Shown here: positions 29,101 through 36,308 of the stretch, piece after piece | Layout of the letters: each line of letters opens with the position of its first letter | Position numbering within the stretch: the first letter of the stretch is position 1 | DNA from: Nostoc sp. NMS2 | GTDB lineage: Bacteria > Cyanobacteriota > Cyanobacteriia > Cyanobacteriales > Nostocaceae | Direction of reading: 5' to 3' | DNA length: 64,000 nt | NCBI RefSeq assembly: GCF_017115105.1 | Contig: NZ_JABXKH010000163.1 | Span: 1 to 64,000, forward strand | The notes under the pieces: model-generated | Told to the model about the DNA's origin: nothing | Database searches by the model: none | Seen by the model: the letters and a program-made list of their open reading frames with translations, nothing else | Made by a program: the position numbers and the translations under genes

Positions 29101-30219
29101 AGCTTGAACAATGGTGAAGTAAGGAATATCTCGTTTGTACTGATCGAATTTACCACAGATAAAAACCCCACGTTCTCGCACAATTGGCTTGTGAATCTCT
29201 TTCACTAAAGAAGATTTACCAATTCCAGCATAGCCAGAGACGAGGACAATTTCTGGTTTTCCTTGGCTAACAACTCGCTCAAATGCTTGCAGAAGCTTGG
29301 CAATTTCTTGTTCTCGCCCATACAATTTTTGGGGAATTTGAAAGCGATCTGAGATATCTTGCTCACCCAAAACAAAGGATTGAATTTCTCCGGTTGTTTC
29401 CAATTGTTTTAAGCATTGTTCCAGATCAAATTGCAAACCTAAAGCGCTTTGATATCTCTGTTCTGCAACCTTCGACAACAATTTGATGATGATGTCACAG
29501 AGCATTTGAGGAATATCAGAGTTGAGCTTTTTCGGGGATGGCGGAGATTTGGCAATATGACAATGCACCCACTCTAAGGGGTCTTTGCCTTGAAATGGCA
29601 GCTGACCTGTCAGCATCTCATAAAAGGTGACTCCCAGTGAATACAAATCGCTACGATGGTCAATTCCTCGATTCATCCGCCCGGTTTGTTCAGGTGAAAG
29701 ATAAGGTAAACTGCCTTCAATGCGACTGGAACTGCTAACCATTTGCTGCTGATATGGAATGAAAGCAGCAATTCCAAAATCAGCAATTTTAACCTGATTA
29801 GTTTCGAGATTAACTAAGATATTTTGCGGCTTAATATCTTTATGGACAATGTGATGAGTGTGAATTTGTGCGAGTTTGCTGGTGATTTCAATAGCAATTT
29901 TTAAGAATGAAACAGGTTCTTGAAATTGGTCTAGCAATTGATCGAGCGATCGCGCCTCAAAATCCTCCATAATTAAATAAGGGATTCCCTGGTGCATCTC
30001 TAAGGCGTAAACCTGGACTGCGGCGGCGATATTTAACCTTTGAGCGATCGCATACTCATGTTTGAATTGTTCAATATTATTGGGTGTACACTGTTCTGCA
30101 CGTAGCCCTTTGATAATTACCGGACACTGGTCTTTAACCTTGATTCCACGGTATATGACTGCTTTTACCCCTGCTTTTAACAAAGTGACAATTTTAAATC
30201 CGGGTAATGCAATCATCAT
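23134..30219 (-). CDS. Giant hybrid Ser/Thr kinase - AAA ATPase - GAF/PAS - His kinase - receiver protein (HstK-like)
   Basis: 2361 residues in one frame. About 8-270: eukaryotic-type protein kinase with catalytic loop IVHKDIKPQN (Asp near 128) and ADFG (near 147). About 300-600: STAND-like ATPase with Walker A GYAGIGKSS (near 330) and Walker B VFLDDMQWAD. About 700-1290: helical TPR-like region. Then GAF (about 1313-1475), PAS/PAC (about 1485-1600), GAF (about 1620-1790) and GAF (about 1806-1970). HisKA with phospho-His in SHELRTPLNP (near 1998), HATPase with N box NILSNAIKF and GLGLAI, and a C-terminal receiver (about 2240-2361; Asp in IISDIGMPEMDGY). Kinase and phospho-acceptor residues are intact. 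The architecture matches the HstK family of Anabaena/Nostoc, which couples Ser/Thr and His phosphorylation. Inputs are unknown; no other gene overlaps it. Confidence 0.95.
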   Translation of the reverse strand: MMIALPGFKIVTLLKAGVKAVIYRGIKVKDQCPVIIKGLRAEQCTPNNIEQFKHEYAIAQRLNIAAAVQVYALEMHQGIPYLIMEDFEARSLDQLLDQFQEPVSFLKIAIEITSKLAQIHTHHIVHKDIKPQNILVNLETNQVKIADFGIAAFIPYQQQMVSSSSRIEGSLPYLSPEQTGRMNRGIDHRSDLYSLGVTFYEMLTGQLPFQGKDPLEWVHCHIAKSPPSPKKLNSDIPQMLCDIIIKLLSKVAEQRYQSALGLQFDLEQCLKQLETTGEIQSFVLGEQDISDRFQIPQKLYGREQEIAKLLQAFERVVSQGKPEIVLVSGYAGIGKSSLVKEIHKPIVRERGVFICGKFDQYKRDIPYFTIVQAFQTLVRQILTEPEDQLANWKKRIQAALGNNGRLIADVIPEVELIVGEQPPIPELGPAESQNRFNLVFQNFISVFSQKEHPLTVFLDDMQWADSATLNLIKTVITGSSIQYLCFILAYRDNEIDIVHPFSLMMEKICQQGVRTTGILLTPLNLVYVNQLIADTLHSSAEQVEPLAQLIIQKTDGNPFFVNEFLKTLHQENLLNFNPQYRIWKWDLAQIEAQGITDNIVSLMIGRMQKLPAATQEVLKLASCIGNRFDLEVLAIVGEKSIQETANALAEAILRGLIILVESDESAGRNYRFYHDRVQQAAYALIADESKSVVHLTIGRLLLKNSSQEKVNEQIFDLVNQLNLAVNLIIEQTEKDELVRLNLIAGKKAKASTAYTPAKRFFSVAMNLLAENAWIEQYEQTFTLFRKLAECEFLTGNLEQAEQLFDLLLLKVESHVEKSNIYMLQIRLYQVAGRYEEALTLGLEALKLFGVTFPDANEEVQAAIAIEKNQILINLDNREVSDLIDSLVIEDPNIKTVISLLTTLGPPTYLGRPHLFPLVVLKAVNYSLKFGNTEESCFAYSMYAMLLVSIFHDIPTGYAFSEMTIQLNEKLHDLKLRGVVLHIHGSHINVWRNHIATDIPFLERGFIGCVEAGDVTMANYNGYQGSWQIIQLGSPLSDTYKSLEKYIVFARQSKHEAVYQTIRLQQMLLMNLRGLTHQSLTLSNDEFDESSALSLITDAGFVSGIIFYHIIKLIIFFTYGQYTEALSCALELSKFPVTTLALPIETDYILYYSLTLTALYPTVSFQEQEQFLLTLESHQQQLQYWAKHCPANFLHKSQLIAAEIARIQGRDLEAMRLYEQSIASAREQGFVQYEALANELGAKFYLEREFELIAKTYLQEAKNAYLRWEASAKVKHLEECYPHLLPQQQLISNGTFITTGEHLDFLSVVKASQSISSEIVFSRLLKTLMQIVIEQAGAEIGYLLLEHEQNLVIEVEAKVNPQAEKPNVSRPVFDGEISQVIPQSMLNYVQRTQETVILQNATEQNMFSRDEYIIQKQPKSVLCLPIARQSKLLGILYLENNLIPSAFTQDKLSVLEILTVQIAISLENARLYQNLENSQEQLNLALKSGKIGVWSWDIANDLFDWDEQTYQLFGLTPETFVATSEAILARLHPDDSPLLAQSLSRAINEGIEHDLEYRIIWDDGSIRYLACRGKAFFNEAGKATHMSGVVLDITDRKQAEAERIQLIQEQTARQEAEADQKRAAFLAQVSATLASSLNYESTLASVANLVVPYFADWCSVDLLQENQSINRVAVAHRDPEKVKLGWELHQHYPRKMDEPQGVPKVLRTGIAEMVTEISDAALVQGIPDAEHLRIIREIGLKSCIILPLMARERIFGAISFFTAESERRYSTADLLLAEDIAHRAAIAIDNARLYQEAQQAQKTAVQALERIARLQSITAALSESLTPAQVSEVIVEQSLAALGASCVFVALLNENKTELEIVQAVGYQQDLVDTWQHFSIDSPFPLAEAVRTGQPIWVESKQNRIARYPHLAEAYAQYDINAWISIPLMVEGSAIGGITLGFDQLQLLSGEDQAFILALAQQCAQAITRTHLYEAERMARNAAESANRIKDEFLAVLSHELRTPLNPILGWTKLMRSRKLDQATSDRALETIERNAKLQTQLIEDLLDVSRILQGKLSLNFGPINLISVIEAAIETVRLSAQAKSIEIQTIIESGVGPVLGDANRLQQVIWNILSNAIKFTPTEGQVKIKLEQVGSQVQIRITDTGKGIAPEFLPYVFDYFRQADGATTRKFGGLGLGLAIVQHLVELHGGTVQAESLGEEQGATFTVRLPCLQNQSKGIKDAKDNSSLLPDQSLPLSGLEILVVDDDADMREFLPFMLEQYGATVTAVASAIAALTALSQFQPNLIISDIGMPEMDGYMLMRQIRSLEPEQGGTIPAIALTAYAGEIDHQQAIAVGFQQHISKPVDPEELVKAIGSLIKSL

Positions 30220-30400
30220 GCCAAATACTCCAGCCGTGTTTCTTCAGGGATAATTCGAGCTTAATTGTATTTTAGATACATTTCTTCGGGCAGATGAAGT
30301 TTAGATGATATTAGATTCTGATAATCACTTCTGCTGACTCTACAGACAAAAATAAGCTACAATTCAAGCAGAGTAAGCATTTCCCGCTCAGAAATTCCCC

Positions 30401-31141
30401 ATGTTTGATCATCTGCAAACCCAAATTTACCAGCTAGAACAATTTGCCAACAGCCTCGTTTCTAACCAACTGACACACCTAAGCTTGGTGAGCGTTGGTA
30501 TCATCTTTGTGGCTGGCTTGCTCACCAGTCTTACACCCTGTATGCTTTCTATGCTGCCAATTACCATTGGTTACATCGGTGGTTATGAAGCCAAAAGCCG
30601 CTTGCAAGCAGCTGCTCAATCAACTTGGTTTGCTTTAGGATTAGCAACTACATTAGCTGGAATGGGAATTATAGCAGCTTTTGTAGGAAAAGTCTATGGA
30701 CAAGTGGGAATTGGTTTGCCGATTATCGTCAGCATTATCGCCATTCTCATGGGGTTGAACTTATTAGAAGCATTGCCTCTGCAATTTCCATCCTTGGGCG
30801 AAACCAATTGGATTTCGCAAGATTTACCAACAGGATTGCGTTCCTATTTGCTGGGGCTGACTTTCGGCTTAGTGGCATCCCCTTGTAGCACACCTGTTTT
30901 AGCCAGCTTGCTGGGTTGGATTGCGAATACACAAGACTTAATTTTAGGCGCTGTTTTGCTACTTTCTTACACAGCCGGTTATGTAGCACCATTGATTTTG
31001 GCGGGTACTTTTACAGCTTCAATTAAAAAATTACTAGAATTGCGTCGCTGGTCTGGCTGGATTAACCCAGTTAGCGGGGCACTATTGGTAGGATTCGGTG
31101 TATTTTCCTTAATTTCTCGGATTCCCCTTGGCAGTTTTTAA
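30401..31141 (+). CDS. ccdA: Cytochrome c biogenesis thiol transporter CcdA
   Basis: 246 residues, about six membrane spans. It passes reducing power across the thylakoid/plasma membrane to keep apocytochrome cysteines reduced in the system II maturation pathway. The two conserved redox cysteines are present in repeated contexts: GLLTSLTPCMLSMLPI near residue 47 and GLVASPCSTPVLASLLG near residue 165. The order ccdA-ccsB is the usual cyanobacterial arrangement. ATG start; CcsB begins 30 bp downstream. Confidence 0.95.
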   Translation: MFDHLQTQIYQLEQFANSLVSNQLTHLSLVSVGIIFVAGLLTSLTPCMLSMLPITIGYIGGYEAKSRLQAAAQSTWFALGLATTLAGMGIIAAFVGKVYGQVGIGLPIIVSIIAILMGLNLLEALPLQFPSLGETNWISQDLPTGLRSYLLGLTFGLVASPCSTPVLASLLGWIANTQDLILGAVLLLSYTAGYVAPLILAGTFTASIKKLLELRRWSGWINPVSGALLVGFGVFSLISRIPLGSF

Positions 31142-31171
31142 TATCAATACCTTTATTAGATTTTACACATA

Positions 31172-32566
31172 ATGACTTTAGAAGATTCATCCAAAGAATT
31201 AAAATGGTGGGCAATACCTGGGGAGTTCTTACGGCAAGAGCTTTTGCCAGTACTGACTAACTTACGACTAGCGATCGCACTACTGCTATTGATTGCAATC
31301 TTTAGTTCCACCGGTACTGTAATTGAACAAGGTCAGCCACCCGCATTTTATCAGGCTAACTACCCAGAACATCCAGCTTTGTTTGGTTTTTTAACTTGGA
31401 AGGTAATTCAGGTAGTTGGGTTAGACCATGTATATCGTACCTGGTGGTTTCTGGCATTACTCATCTTATTTGGCACTAGCTTAACTGCTTGTTCTTTTAC
31501 CCGTCAGTTACCAGCCTTAAAAGCTGCCCAGCGCTGGAAATATTACGAAGAACCACGGCAATTTCAAAAATTAGCTTTAAGTGCAGAACTAGATAATGGT
31601 TCTCTAAATTCTCTCAGCGAACTATTACAGAAACGCCGCTATAAAATTTTTCCAGATCAAGAAAAAGAAAATATCCTCTATGCCCGCAAAGGAATAGTCG
31701 GACGCATCGGCCCAATTATCGTTCATATTGGCATCGTCGCTATTCTGCTAGGGGGAATTTGGGGGGCGATGACTGGGTTTCTGGCTCAAGAAATGGTTGC
31801 AAGTGGCGATACATTTCAAGTGACAAATATTGTCGATGCTGGTCCAATAGCCGCAAAAATCCCAAAAGATTGGTCTGTGCGCGTCAATCGTTTTTGGATT
31901 GATTACACCCCATCTGGCGGCATCGATCAATTTTATTCAGATATGTCTGTCTTAAATAAGCAGGGAGAGGAAATTGACCACAAGAAGATTTTTGTCAACG
32001 AGCCTCTGCGCTATCATGGCATAACTTTTTATCAAACTGATTGGGGAATTGCAGGCATTCGCGTCCAATTTAACAACAGCCCGATTTTTAAGCTACCAAT
32101 GGCGCAATTGGACACCAACGGACAAGGGCGCATTTGGGGAACCTGGGTTCCTACGAAACCGGATTTGAGTGAGGGTGTATCTTTACTAGCCAAAGACTTG
32201 CAAGGGATGGTATTAATTTATGATCCCACTGGTAAACTCATTGATACAGTCCGCGCTGGGATGTCAACCGAAGTCAATGGCGTGAAGCTGAAAATTTTGG
32301 ATGTCATTGGCAGCACTGGCTTACAAATTAAAGCCGATCCGGGCATACCAATTGTTTACTCAGGATTTGGCTTACTAATGCTGGGTGTAGTGATGAGTTA
32401 CTTTTCTCATTCACAAATATGGGCATTGCAAAAAGGCGATCGCTTATACGTTGGTGGCAAAACTAACCGCGCCCAAGTTGCTTTTGAACAAGAGGTTTTA
32501 GATATTTTAGATCGGCTGAGTTCAGAGCCAAAAATTGAGGAGAAAGAGACAGCTATTGAAGTTTAA
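31172..32566 (+). CDS. ccsB: Cytochrome c biogenesis protein CcsB (Ccs1/ResB)
   Basis: 464 residues. Membrane protein of the system II heme-attachment complex with CcsA. Seen: N-terminal spans (LRLAIALLLLIAIFSSTGTVIEQG and WWFLALLILFGTSLTACSFTRQLP), a third span GRIGPIIVHIGIVAILLGGIWGAMTGF carrying a conserved His, a large lumenal domain with FVNEPLRYHGITFYQTDWG, and a C-terminal span (VYSGFGLLMLGVVMSYFSHSQIWA). It is co-directional with ccdA 30 bp away and followed by a strong hairpin, so the two probably form one operon. Confidence 0.95.
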   Translation: MTLEDSSKELKWWAIPGEFLRQELLPVLTNLRLAIALLLLIAIFSSTGTVIEQGQPPAFYQANYPEHPALFGFLTWKVIQVVGLDHVYRTWWFLALLILFGTSLTACSFTRQLPALKAAQRWKYYEEPRQFQKLALSAELDNGSLNSLSELLQKRRYKIFPDQEKENILYARKGIVGRIGPIIVHIGIVAILLGGIWGAMTGFLAQEMVASGDTFQVTNIVDAGPIAAKIPKDWSVRVNRFWIDYTPSGGIDQFYSDMSVLNKQGEEIDHKKIFVNEPLRYHGITFYQTDWGIAGIRVQFNNSPIFKLPMAQLDTNGQGRIWGTWVPTKPDLSEGVSLLAKDLQGMVLIYDPTGKLIDTVRAGMSTEVNGVKLKILDVIGSTGLQIKADPGIPIVYSGFGLLMLGVVMSYFSHSQIWALQKGDRLYVGGKTNRAQVAFEQEVLDILDRLSSEPKIEEKETAIEV

Positions 32567-32569
32567 AAG

Positions 32570-32611
32570 CAAAGGTACGCACAGTTTTCACTTCTGCTGT
32601 GCGTACCTTTG
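32570..32611 (+). terminator. Hairpin after ccsB
   Basis: A perfect 15-bp stem CAAAGGTACGCACAG/CTGTGCGTACCTTTG with a 12-nt loop starts 4 nt after the ccsB stop. The U-run on the plus strand is poor (TATTTC); on the minus strand CTTTT follows. Probable terminator or 3' end stabiliser of ccdA-ccsB. Confidence 0.75.
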
Positions 32612-32684
32612 TATTTCAAATTTATTTTCCTCGTTTTACAATTAATTACACCCACACGGCTACAGATTGGAAAATTATTGAACA

Positions 32685-33779
32685 TTGGAACTAAAGATTC
32701 ATATATCTGCTCAACTTCAATCTAAACGACGGGTTTGCCTACTACCCATAATCGCTATCTTGTTGAGTATCGTTTCTTGTACTGCCGATAATAAAAAAAT
32801 CAAGCACATTTCTCTCGTTGGTGCTGGGGCAAGTTTTCCTGCGCCTTTATACGAACGCTGGCTTTCAGATTATAACCAGCAAAATTCCAATGTGGAAATT
32901 AACTATCAAGCTATAGGAAGCAGTGCTGGGGTGCAACAGCTTCTTGAAGGTACTGTGGACTTTGCAGCTAGCGATGTGGGAATTACAAATGAACAAGCAG
33001 CTAAGATAAAGAGGGGAGTTATTGCTTTACCCATGACTGCTGGTTCCATAGTATTGGCTTACAACCTTGCCCCTACCCTCCAGTCATCTCAAGTCAATCT
33101 GCCAAATGGTTTAAAGCTTTCACGTCAAGTCTACGTAGATATTTTTCTCGGAAAAATTACCAATTGGAATAATCCGAGAATAGCTGTAGCTAATCCAGGG
33201 GTAAATTTGCCCAATCTACCGATTCAGGTTGTACACCGAACTGATGGTAGTGGAACTACAAGTGTGTTGACACAACATCTAAGTGTCATAAGTCCAGAAT
33301 GGAAAAGCAAAGTTGGAACTGGTAAATCTGTAGCATGGCCAGTAGGAATTGCTGGAAAGGGTAATGAAGGTGTTACCGCCTTAGTTCAACAGATCCCAGG
33401 AGCTATTGGCTATGTAGAATACATCTACGCCAAACAAAATAAACTTCCTGTGGCTGCTTTGGAAAATAAATTTGGTAATTATATTACGCCGACACCAGAA
33501 TCTGTAGCTCAAACCTTGGAGTCAGTAAAATTACCCGCCAATAACTTGATTGCTTTTATCAACGATCCTACAGGTTCCCAGTCTTATCCCATCGTTACTT
33601 ATAGCTGGATTTTGACTTATCAGCAATATCCAAACCGAGTCAAAGGTGAAGCGCTGAAAAAATTTATTGATTGGGCTTTGATTGAGGGGCAAAAATCCAG
33701 TTTGGAACTCGGATATATTCCTTTGTCTAAAAAAGTTGTGCTTCAAGTAAAATCTGCTGCAAACAGAATTGCAGAATAA
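32685..33779 (+). CDS. pstS: Phosphate ABC transporter substrate-binding protein PstS
   Basis: 364 residues. The only sensible start is TTG at 32685: no ATG occurs in frame until about residue 110. Residues about 15-32 form a lipoprotein leader (VCLLPIIAILLSIVSC), so the protein is a lipid-anchored periplasmic binding protein. Phosphate-binding motifs are intact: LVGAGASFPAPLYERW, IGSSAGVQQLLEGTVDFAASD, HRTDGSGTTSVLTQHL, and GNEGVTALVQQIPGAIGYVEY. No pstC, pstA or pstB follows; it must work with a transporter encoded elsewhere, or be an extra paralogue. No clear Pho box was found upstream. Confidence 0.93.
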   Translation: MELKIHISAQLQSKRRVCLLPIIAILLSIVSCTADNKKIKHISLVGAGASFPAPLYERWLSDYNQQNSNVEINYQAIGSSAGVQQLLEGTVDFAASDVGITNEQAAKIKRGVIALPMTAGSIVLAYNLAPTLQSSQVNLPNGLKLSRQVYVDIFLGKITNWNNPRIAVANPGVNLPNLPIQVVHRTDGSGTTSVLTQHLSVISPEWKSKVGTGKSVAWPVGIAGKGNEGVTALVQQIPGAIGYVEYIYAKQNKLPVAALENKFGNYITPTPESVAQTLESVKLPANNLIAFINDPTGSQSYPIVTYSWILTYQQYPNRVKGEALKKFIDWALIEGQKSSLELGYIPLSKKVVLQVKSAANRIAE

Positions 33780-34154
33780 CTAGTAGTCTGTCAAGTCAAC
33801 AATTCTTAGTAATATCATGTTCGCATAATTAGTTATGATTTCCACAGTTATTGCACCCCACCCCTTAATCCCCTGGGAGACGAAGCGTAGCTTTGGCGGG
33901 GTGGGGTTCTTCGGGTTTAATAAGTAATCAAGCGAACATGATATAAACCAAGTTTTAGAATCTTTCTCTCTGCGTTCTCTGTGCCTCTGCCGTTCGTTCT
34001 CTTATCCCTCAAATTTAATGACATAGACTACTAGTTTTTAGTTTAGGGTAGGCGATCGCCTTATTTGATCGACTTGAGAGTCAAAAGTCCTGATTTTTCT
34101 CCCCTAGCGTCTCGTAGAGAGGACTAAAGTCCTCATTACAAGCCCAAGTTTTCA
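33780..34154. repeat. Two nested inverted-repeat elements after pstS
   Basis: Outer pair: ACTAGTAGTCTGTCA starting at 33779 (sharing the last base of the pstS stop codon) faces TGACATAGACTACTAGT ending at 34035. Inner pair: ATATCATGTTCGC (33812-33824) and its perfect complement GCGAACATGATAT (33932-33944), itself enclosing CCCCACCCC/GGGGTGGGG. This looks like one palindromic element inserted in another. The stretch 33960-34010 is the common CTCTGCGTTCTCTGTGCCTCTGC-type filler, cut here. No gene. Confidence 0.65.
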
Positions 34155-34574
34155 TTATGGGTACTTTTGATGACGCACTTCAACTACAGTATGTACATTA
34201 CCACGAGGCGTAAAATCTGCTTTCACAGTGGCTTCTAAAGGATCGCAAGCAGCCACAAAATCATCCAAAATTTGGTTAGCAGATTCTTCGTGGGAAATAT
34301 AGCGATCGCGATAACTATTAATATAAAGTTTAAGCGCCTTTAATTCCACTACCCGTTCATCAGGCACATAAGTAACGTAAATTGTCGCAAAGTCAGGATA
34401 GCCAGAAAAGGGACATTTACAAGTAAATTCCGGCAAAGTAATATTAATGTCATATCGTCTTCCCACACGCGGATTTGGGAAGGTAATTAATTTACCTTCC
34501 GCAATGTCGCGTTCACCATACTTCATTTCTTGGTTTGCCTGAGATCCACTTTCAGGAAATTTGTCATTTGTCAT
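34155..34574 (-). CDS. queF: NADPH-dependent 7-cyano-7-deazaguanine reductase
   Basis: 139 residues from ATG 34574; 123 from ATG 34526. Type I (unimodular) QueF reduces preQ0 to preQ1 in queuosine biosynthesis. The nucleophilic Cys54 and Asp61 lie in CKCPFSGYPDFA, and the QueF NADPH motif is VELKALKLYINSYRDRYISHE. The upstream ATG is itself part of a heptanucleotide repeat array (34561-34623), and the first residues MTNDK are encoded by it; the conserved protein begins near MKYGERDIAEG, so the shorter start may be the original one. Confidence 0.95.
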   Translation of the reverse strand: MTNDKFPESGSQANQEMKYGERDIAEGKLITFPNPRVGRRYDINITLPEFTCKCPFSGYPDFATIYVTYVPDERVVELKALKLYINSYRDRYISHEESANQILDDFVAACDPLEATVKADFTPRGNVHTVVEVRHQKYP

Positions 34575-34623
34575 TTGTCATTTGTCATTTGTTATTTGTC
34601 ATTTGTCATTTGTCATTTGTTAT
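34561..34623. repeat. Heptanucleotide tandem repeat (TTGTCAT)9 overlapping the queF start
   Basis: Nine uninterrupted 7-bp units, TTGTCAT with two TTGTTAT variants. Read on the minus strand the unit is ATGACAA, so each unit supplies an ATG. The queF start codon falls in the second unit. This is the STRR class of heptamer repeat characteristic of heterocystous cyanobacteria. The neighbouring 34627-34700 is the dispersed GAGCGACTTGTGCCGAG-type repeat. Confidence 0.9.
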
Positions 34624-34773
34624 TTGTACTGAGCGACTTGTGCCGAGCCTGTCCTGAGCGTAGCCGAAGGGCGAAGTCGAGGTAAGTCGAAGTATTAGTC
34701 ATTGGTCATTAGTTATTCTCCCCTGCTTCCCCTGCCTCCCCTGCTCCCCCATCTCCCCACTCCCCTCAGCCTC

Positions 34774-35172
34774 TCAATACTCTTCCTTCTCCCAGTCTGG
34801 ACAATTCTCATCTTCACAACCGTGGGGATGCATGGCACAAACTAACAAATTACCACTATAAACTTGACCGTGGTAATGAGTACAACCGATGCAGGCAGGA
34901 TTTTTTTCAGCCGTAGGTTCAACCGAATAAGGAAAACCTGGATCTACATCTGCTACCATGTCTTCCAGTTCCCAGTAAGCCTCCAACATTGGTTCGGCTA
35001 AATCCTGTAAATACTGATCGACTTCAGTAACAATATTAGGGACTTGCTCAGTAATTTCTTCCGTTAGCTCAAAAAAAGCGTCAACCATTTCACTCATTCC
35101 CAGGAAGAAACGCTCTACTTCATCAGCCACTGTTTCAACGATTTCTGCTAAATCCTTTTGCCACTGTTCCAT
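34774..35172 (-). CDS. Conserved cyanobacterial protein with C-terminal cysteine/histidine motif
   Basis: 132 residues from ATG 35172, with AAAGGTG upstream; a TTG at 35250 is less likely. The first about 80 residues are acidic and helical (MEQWQKDLAEIVETVADEV, then repeated E-rich helices). The C terminus has CIGCTHYHGQ, VCAMHPHGCEDENCPDWE: five cysteines and four histidines in about 35 residues, suggesting a bound metal ion (zinc or iron). I do not recognise a named family. Function unknown. Confidence 0.8.
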   Translation of the reverse strand: MEQWQKDLAEIVETVADEVERFFLGMSEMVDAFFELTEEITEQVPNIVTEVDQYLQDLAEPMLEAYWELEDMVADVDPGFPYSVEPTAEKNPACIGCTHYHGQVYSGNLLVCAMHPHGCEDENCPDWEKEEY

Positions 35173-35329
35173 AAACTTGACACCTTTGCAGGCTATAAAC
35201 AGGACGCTTTGTGTTATCTGGGTGGAAGCACTAGAATACACACTAGGCAATGTATCTTATCAAGTTTCTATATGAAGTGCTATGTCAAATTGCCACTTAT
35301 TACCGGTTATATCGAGTAAAAAATAATTT

Positions 35330-35716
35330 TTATTGATCGCGTTGCAATCGTTTTAACTCGTTTTGCAGGTCTAGCACTTCTTGACGCAATTTATCCGCAC
35401 TTTCATCAGTTGATCCCTCTTTCACCGTTGGTTCTTCATCATCCTCTAAAATTTCAATGCGGCGAGGTTCAGAAGGAGGTGTTTTTTCGGAGGTTTCACT
35501 AGATGGTTGGGCTTGTTGGGCTTGCTTCATCATTTCTTCAACGAAGCGGCGGGCTTCTTCTGTATTCATTTCGCCCTTTGCCACCATTTCGTCTGCCAGT
35601 TTTTGGACTTGCGATCGCACTTGGGCTAATTTTCCCCCTGCTTTCTCACCTGCGTAAGAAGCTAATCCAACACCGAGGTAAAAAGCTTTTTGAACAATAT
35701 CTCCAAAACCAGCCAT
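35330..35716 (-). CDS. Phasin-family (PHA granule-associated-like) protein
   Basis: 128 residues. N-terminal half (about 5-68) resembles the phasin/PhaF-PhaI helical module: VQKAFYLGVGLASYAGEKAGGKLAQVRSQVQKLADEMVAKGEM, then TEEARRFVEEMMKQ. Residues 70-105 are an acidic, Pro/Ser-rich linker. The C terminus (ADKLRQEVLDLQNELKRLQRDQ) is a predicted coiled coil. Phasins coat polyhydroxyalkanoate granules; in cyanobacteria such short proteins are annotated by similarity only, and no pha genes are adjacent here. Confidence 0.75.
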   Translation of the reverse strand: MAGFGDIVQKAFYLGVGLASYAGEKAGGKLAQVRSQVQKLADEMVAKGEMNTEEARRFVEEMMKQAQQAQPSSETSEKTPPSEPRRIEILEDDEEPTVKEGSTDESADKLRQEVLDLQNELKRLQRDQ

Positions 35717-35875
35717 TGTTGCTGACCGCTCCTAAAAATAGGGCGACCCGGAGACTACGCCTATTACAAGCCTCCCGTGTTGCTGCTACCTTCCGGTTCT
35801 GACAAGATTTGGGTGTTGCAATCGCATAGATCCAGGTCTTCTACAAGCATAACATGAAAAACCAGTAAGTGTGTG

Positions 35876-36142
35876 TTATTCCATAACAATTCGCCATTCG
35901 TAAAGCTGATAGTTGACGCAGCCGTGTTTTACCAACGGGTCATCAGCGACAATTGCTTCTGCTTCCTCCTTAGAGGCTGCCTCAAACAGCAACATTCCGC
36001 CTCTTTGTTCTGCCCAATAACCTGTTCGCGCTTTGTGTCCTTTAGCAATCAAGTCCTGGATGTAGGCTTTGTGGGCAGGTACATATTGGTCAAAGGTCGG
36101 TTTATCGACTTTCCCTTCTTCAATTTTGACGAACCACGGCAT
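35876..36142 (-). CDS. YciI-family protein
   Basis: 88 residues. It matches the YCII-related fold (ferredoxin-like): N-terminal strand MPWFVKIEEG, HKAYIQDLIAKGHKARTGYW with the conserved His near residue 24, and EEAEAIVADDPLVKHGCVNYQLYEWRIV with the conserved Asp-Pro. Members are small dimeric proteins, some with hydrolase or dechlorinase-like activity, mostly uncharacterised. ATG start; separate from the convergently placed neighbours. Confidence 0.9.
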   Translation of the reverse strand: MPWFVKIEEGKVDKPTFDQYVPAHKAYIQDLIAKGHKARTGYWAEQRGGMLLFEAASKEEAEAIVADDPLVKHGCVNYQLYEWRIVME

Positions 36143-36308
36143 TTACTTGCGACCTCTCGTAATAATTTTGGATTTTAGACTTCGGCTCCTTTCGACTTCG
36201 CTCAAGGCAAGCCGCTCAGTCGAACGATTTTGGATTTTGGATTGGGAATAATCAAAGCTCCCGAAGGCAAGCGATCGCAATGACAACATTACTGATAAAA
36301 TATCTAAA

